Of a DNA stretch of 8,475 bases, positions 6,690 to 8,475 are shown in pieces. The DNA comes from an uncultured beta proteobacterium (GTDB lineage Bacteria; Pseudomonadota; Gammaproteobacteria; Burkholderiales; Burkholderiaceae_C), in contig CAISLL010000393.1 in assembly GCA_903886165.1 (NCBI GenBank), positions 1 to 8,475 of the forward strand. The letters are read 5' to 3'. The notes beneath the pieces were generated by a model. It was not told where the DNA came from. It worked only from the letters and a program-made list of their open reading frames with translations, and did not search any database. The first letter of the stretch is position 1. Every line of letters starts with the position of its first letter. A program made the translations under genes and the position numbers.

Positions 6690-7643
6690 ATGAACCTTCA
6701 TCAATTCCGCTTCGTCCAGGAGGCCGTCCGGCGCGACCTGAACCTCACCGAGGCAGCGAAGTCGCTGCACACCTCTCAACCTGGTGTGTCCAAGGCCATC
6801 ATCGAGCTGGAAGAGGAGCTTGGCATTGAGATATTTGCCCGTCACGGCAAGCGACTAAAGCGCGTGACAGAGCCCGGCCAGCAAGTACTCAAATGCATTG
6901 ATGTGATCATGCGTGAGCTCAGCAACCTCAAACGCATTGGGGAGCAGTACAGCACCGAAGACAGCGGCACGCTGTCGATCGCCACCACCCACACACAGGC
7001 GCGTTATGTGCTGCCCGAGCCGGTTGCCAGGCTGCGCCAGGCCTACCCCAAGGTCAACGTCAGCCTGCACCAGGGCTCGCCAGACCAGGTGGCGCGCATG
7101 TTGATCGACGAAGTGGCTGAAATCGGTATTGCCACAGAGGCCCTGGACAGCTACACCGAACTTGTCACCCTGCCCTGTTATGAATGGCAGCACGTGCTGG
7201 TGCTACCCGGTGGGCATCCGCTGTGTACCAAAGAAAACCTGACGCTGGAAGACATCGCGCAAGAGCCACTGATCACCTACCACCCGTCTTACACCGGGCG
7301 CACCAAAATTGACCACGCCTTTGCAGTGCGCAAACTGGTGCCCCGCATCGCCCTGGAAGCCATTGACTCCGACGTGATCAAGACCTACGTCAAGCTTGGC
7401 CTGGGAGTAGGGATTGCGGCTGAAATGTCGGTGCGGGATGTGATGGACAACGAGTCCCAGTCTGGTCTGGTGGTGCGCCCTGCCGGCCAGCTCTTTGGTC
7501 AGAACGTGGCGCGGGTGGCCTTCAAGCGCGGCGCCTACCTGCGCAATTTTGTGTACAAATTCGCTGAACTTCTGAGCAACCGCCTCGACCGCAACCTGGT
7601 CGCCCGCGCCATGACCGGCCATGTCAATGACTATGAATTGTGA
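6690..7643 (+). CDS. cysB: CysB-type LysR family transcriptional regulator
   Basis: The 317-residue product is a LysR regulator closest to CysB/Cbl, which activates sulfate and sulfonate assimilation genes in response to acetylserine and sulfur status. The winged helix-turn-helix is at about 1-60 (LNLTEAAKSLHTSQPGVSKAIIELEEELG), with the SQPGVSKAI recognition helix characteristic of CysB. The linker helix is at about 60-90. In the effector domain Thr100, Thr102, Gln103, Thr149 and Thr202 fall at the positions that hold sulfate in the Klebsiella CysB structure as I recall it, with no shift in numbering, so inducer and anion sensing is probably like CysB. The ATG at 6690 has AAGG about 10 bases upstream. 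LysR genes are often divergent from a target; here it is codirectional with cbiX and the aminotransferase gene. The repeat pair begins two bases after its TGA. Confidence 0.92.
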   Translation: MNLHQFRFVQEAVRRDLNLTEAAKSLHTSQPGVSKAIIELEEELGIEIFARHGKRLKRVTEPGQQVLKCIDVIMRELSNLKRIGEQYSTEDSGTLSIATTHTQARYVLPEPVARLRQAYPKVNVSLHQGSPDQVARMLIDEVAEIGIATEALDSYTELVTLPCYEWQHVLVLPGGHPLCTKENLTLEDIAQEPLITYHPSYTGRTKIDHAFAVRKLVPRIALEAIDSDVIKTYVKLGLGVGIAAEMSVRDVMDNESQSGLVVRPAGQLFGQNVARVAFKRGAYLRNFVYKFAELLSNRLDRNLVARAMTGHVNDYEL

Positions 7644-7645
7644 GA

Positions 7646-7696
7646 CCTTGCGGGACAGACCGCCGCTACACGAAGTGAGCCAGCTCTGTCCTCAAC
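7646..7696 (+). repeat. Structured intergenic direct repeat, copy 1
   Basis: This 51-base unit starts right after the cysB stop and matches copy 2 at 45 of 51 aligned positions (five substitutions and one single-base gap). The ends are the most alike: the first 12 bases and the last 15 are identical. Internal structure: GCGG/CCGC stem with loop GACAGA near the 5' end; GCT-CAC/GTG-AGC stem with one bulged A and a GAA loop (7665-7680); and GGACAGA (7653-7659) complementary to TCTGTCC (7685-7691). The first and last pairings compete, or combine as a pseudoknot. No T run follows, so it is not an ordinary terminator. Confidence 0.8.
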
Positions 7697-7705
7697 TGAT
7701 TAAAT

Positions 7706-7755
7706 CCTTGCGGGACATACCGCAGCTCACGAAGTCGGCAAGCTCTGTCCTCAAC
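7706..7755 (+). repeat. Structured intergenic direct repeat, copy 2
   Basis: This 50-base unit starts exactly 60 bases after copy 1 and in the same orientation, separated by a 9-base A/T-rich spacer. The 5' hairpin is one pair longer (TGCGG/CCGCA, 7709-7713 with 7720-7724, loop GACATA). The outer complementarity is weaker than in copy 1, because the G to T change breaks one pair (GGACA/TGTCC remains). The central hairpin is also degraded by a mismatch. It ends 8 bases before the ATG of the aminotransferase gene, so any RNA fold here would sit directly on that start. Confidence 0.8.
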
Positions 7756-7763
7756 ACATCAAT

Positions 7764-8475
7764 ATGATCACTTTGAAATCAAAGCTACCCAAAGTCGGCA
7801 CAACCATCTTCACCGTCATGTCGGCGCTTGCGGTGGAAAAAAATGCGGTCAACCTGGGCCAGGGCTTTCCTGACTTTGACTGCGACCCGGAACTGCTCCA
7901 TGCCGTCACCCGCGCCATGCAAAGCGGTTTCAACCAATACCCGCCGATGGCCGGTGTACCAATGCTCCGTGAGGCGGTTGCGTCAAAAATTGCATCACTT
8001 TACGGTCATTGCTACTCAGCCAACACTGAAATCACCATCACAGCCGGTGCCACCCAGGCCATCTTCACAGCCATCCTGTCTGTAGTGCATGCTGGTGATG
8101 AGGTGATCGTGCTGGAACCCTGCTATGACAGCTATGTGCCCAACATCGAGTTGGCCGGGGGCATTGCTGTGCGCGTGCCCCTGAGTCCTGGCAGCTTTCG
8201 CCCCGACTTTGCGCGCATCGCCGCAGCCATAACCCCCAAAACCCGCGCCATCGTCGTCAACTCGCCGCACAACCCGAGCGGCACGGTCTGGACCGCACAC
8301 GAGATGCAGCAACTTGACGCGCTGCTGGCCCCGACCAAGGTGCTGTTGATCGGTGACGAGGTCTACGAACACATGGTGTTTGACGGCCACAACCACCAAA
8401 GTGCGGCAAGTTACCCCGGTCTGGCAGAGCGTGCCTTTGTGGTGTCGAGTTTTGGCAAGACCTTTCACGTGACTG
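7764..8475 (+). CDS. ybdL: Methionine aminotransferase-like PLP enzyme, N-terminal part (partial)
   Basis: The frame is open from ATG 7764 to the window edge: 237 codons of a fold-type I, class I/II aminotransferase. It resembles E. coli YbdL, which transaminates methionine and aromatic amino acids with 2-oxo acids and is about 386 residues, so about 60% is present. Motifs in order: VNLGQGFPDFDCDPELL (29-45); NQYPPMAGVPMLREAVA (57-73); TAGATQAIF (93-101), the cofactor phosphate-binding turn; NSPHNPSG (166-173) with Asn170; GDEVYEH (197-203) with Asp198 and Tyr201; and SSFGKTFHVT (228-237) with the PLP-binding Lys232. Upstream in frame there is no ATG, GTG or TTG before the stop at 7701, so ATG 7764 is the first start. 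No Shine-Dalgarno sequence is seen before it. Kynurenine aminotransferase/glutamine transaminase K-type activity is the main alternative. Confidence 0.9.
   Translation, partial: MITLKSKLPKVGTTIFTVMSALAVEKNAVNLGQGFPDFDCDPELLHAVTRAMQSGFNQYPPMAGVPMLREAVASKIASLYGHCYSANTEITITAGATQAIFTAILSVVHAGDEVIVLEPCYDSYVPNIELAGGIAVRVPLSPGSFRPDFARIAAAITPKTRAIVVNSPHNPSGTVWTAHEMQQLDALLAPTKVLLIGDEVYEHMVFDGHNHQSAASYPGLAERAFVVSSFGKTFHVT

Noticed and set aside
7203..7622. Minus-strand open frame of 139 codons opposite cysB
   Set aside because: It is antisense to a well-supported LysR gene and shows no recognisable motif.
7646..7755. CRISPR array
   Set aside because: Only two units, about 50 bases long with a 9-base spacer and internal divergence, and no cas genes; the geometry does not fit.
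8016..8468. Long minus-strand open frame opposite the aminotransferase gene
   Set aside because: It is a shadow frame; the plus strand encodes a clear PLP enzyme with all motifs in order.

Overview
The window looks like ordinary chromosome from a betaproteobacterium of the Burkholderiales, most likely the Comamonadaceae (Rhodoferax/Polaromonas-like). This is judged from protein character, moderately high G+C and the neighbourhood types; no ribosomal RNA is present to settle it. No phage, transposase, CRISPR array or defence gene is visible.

Layout. (1) 1-535: the 3' end of class I fructose-1,6-bisphosphatase (fbp, +), a strong hairpin terminator, a minus-strand tRNA-Ser(GGA), and the terminator of the next gene. 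(2) 536-1669: a minus-strand periplasmic branched-chain amino acid binding protein (livJ type) with signal peptide, without its permease or ATPase genes. (3) 1793-3986: a tightly coupled minus-strand operon pepA - holC - small unknown gene, with 4-base stop/start overlaps at both junctions. (4) 4010-6231: the divergent pair lptF-lptG, also overlapping by 4 bases, encoding the inner-membrane permease of the lipopolysaccharide exporter. The pepA-holC / lptF-lptG divergent arrangement is also known from E. coli, so it is an old conserved neighbourhood. (5) 6288-8475: a plus-strand group with a sulfur theme: a single-domain CbiX/SirB-type chelatase (siroheme is the cofactor of sulfite reductase), a CysB-type regulator with its sulfate-contact residues intact, and the start of a methionine-aminotransferase-like enzyme (YbdL type) that runs off the window.

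The one element the genes do not explain is a pair of direct ~50-base repeats (7646-7696 and 7706-7755, period exactly 60) that fills almost the whole gap between cysB and the aminotransferase gene. Each copy can form a short hairpin whose loop is complementary to the copy's own 3' end, and the second copy ends 8 bases before an ATG that has no visible Shine-Dalgarno sequence. It could be a dispersed intergenic repeat or a structured leader; the sequence alone does not decide. Everything else is housekeeping, and I see no convincing new multi-gene system.
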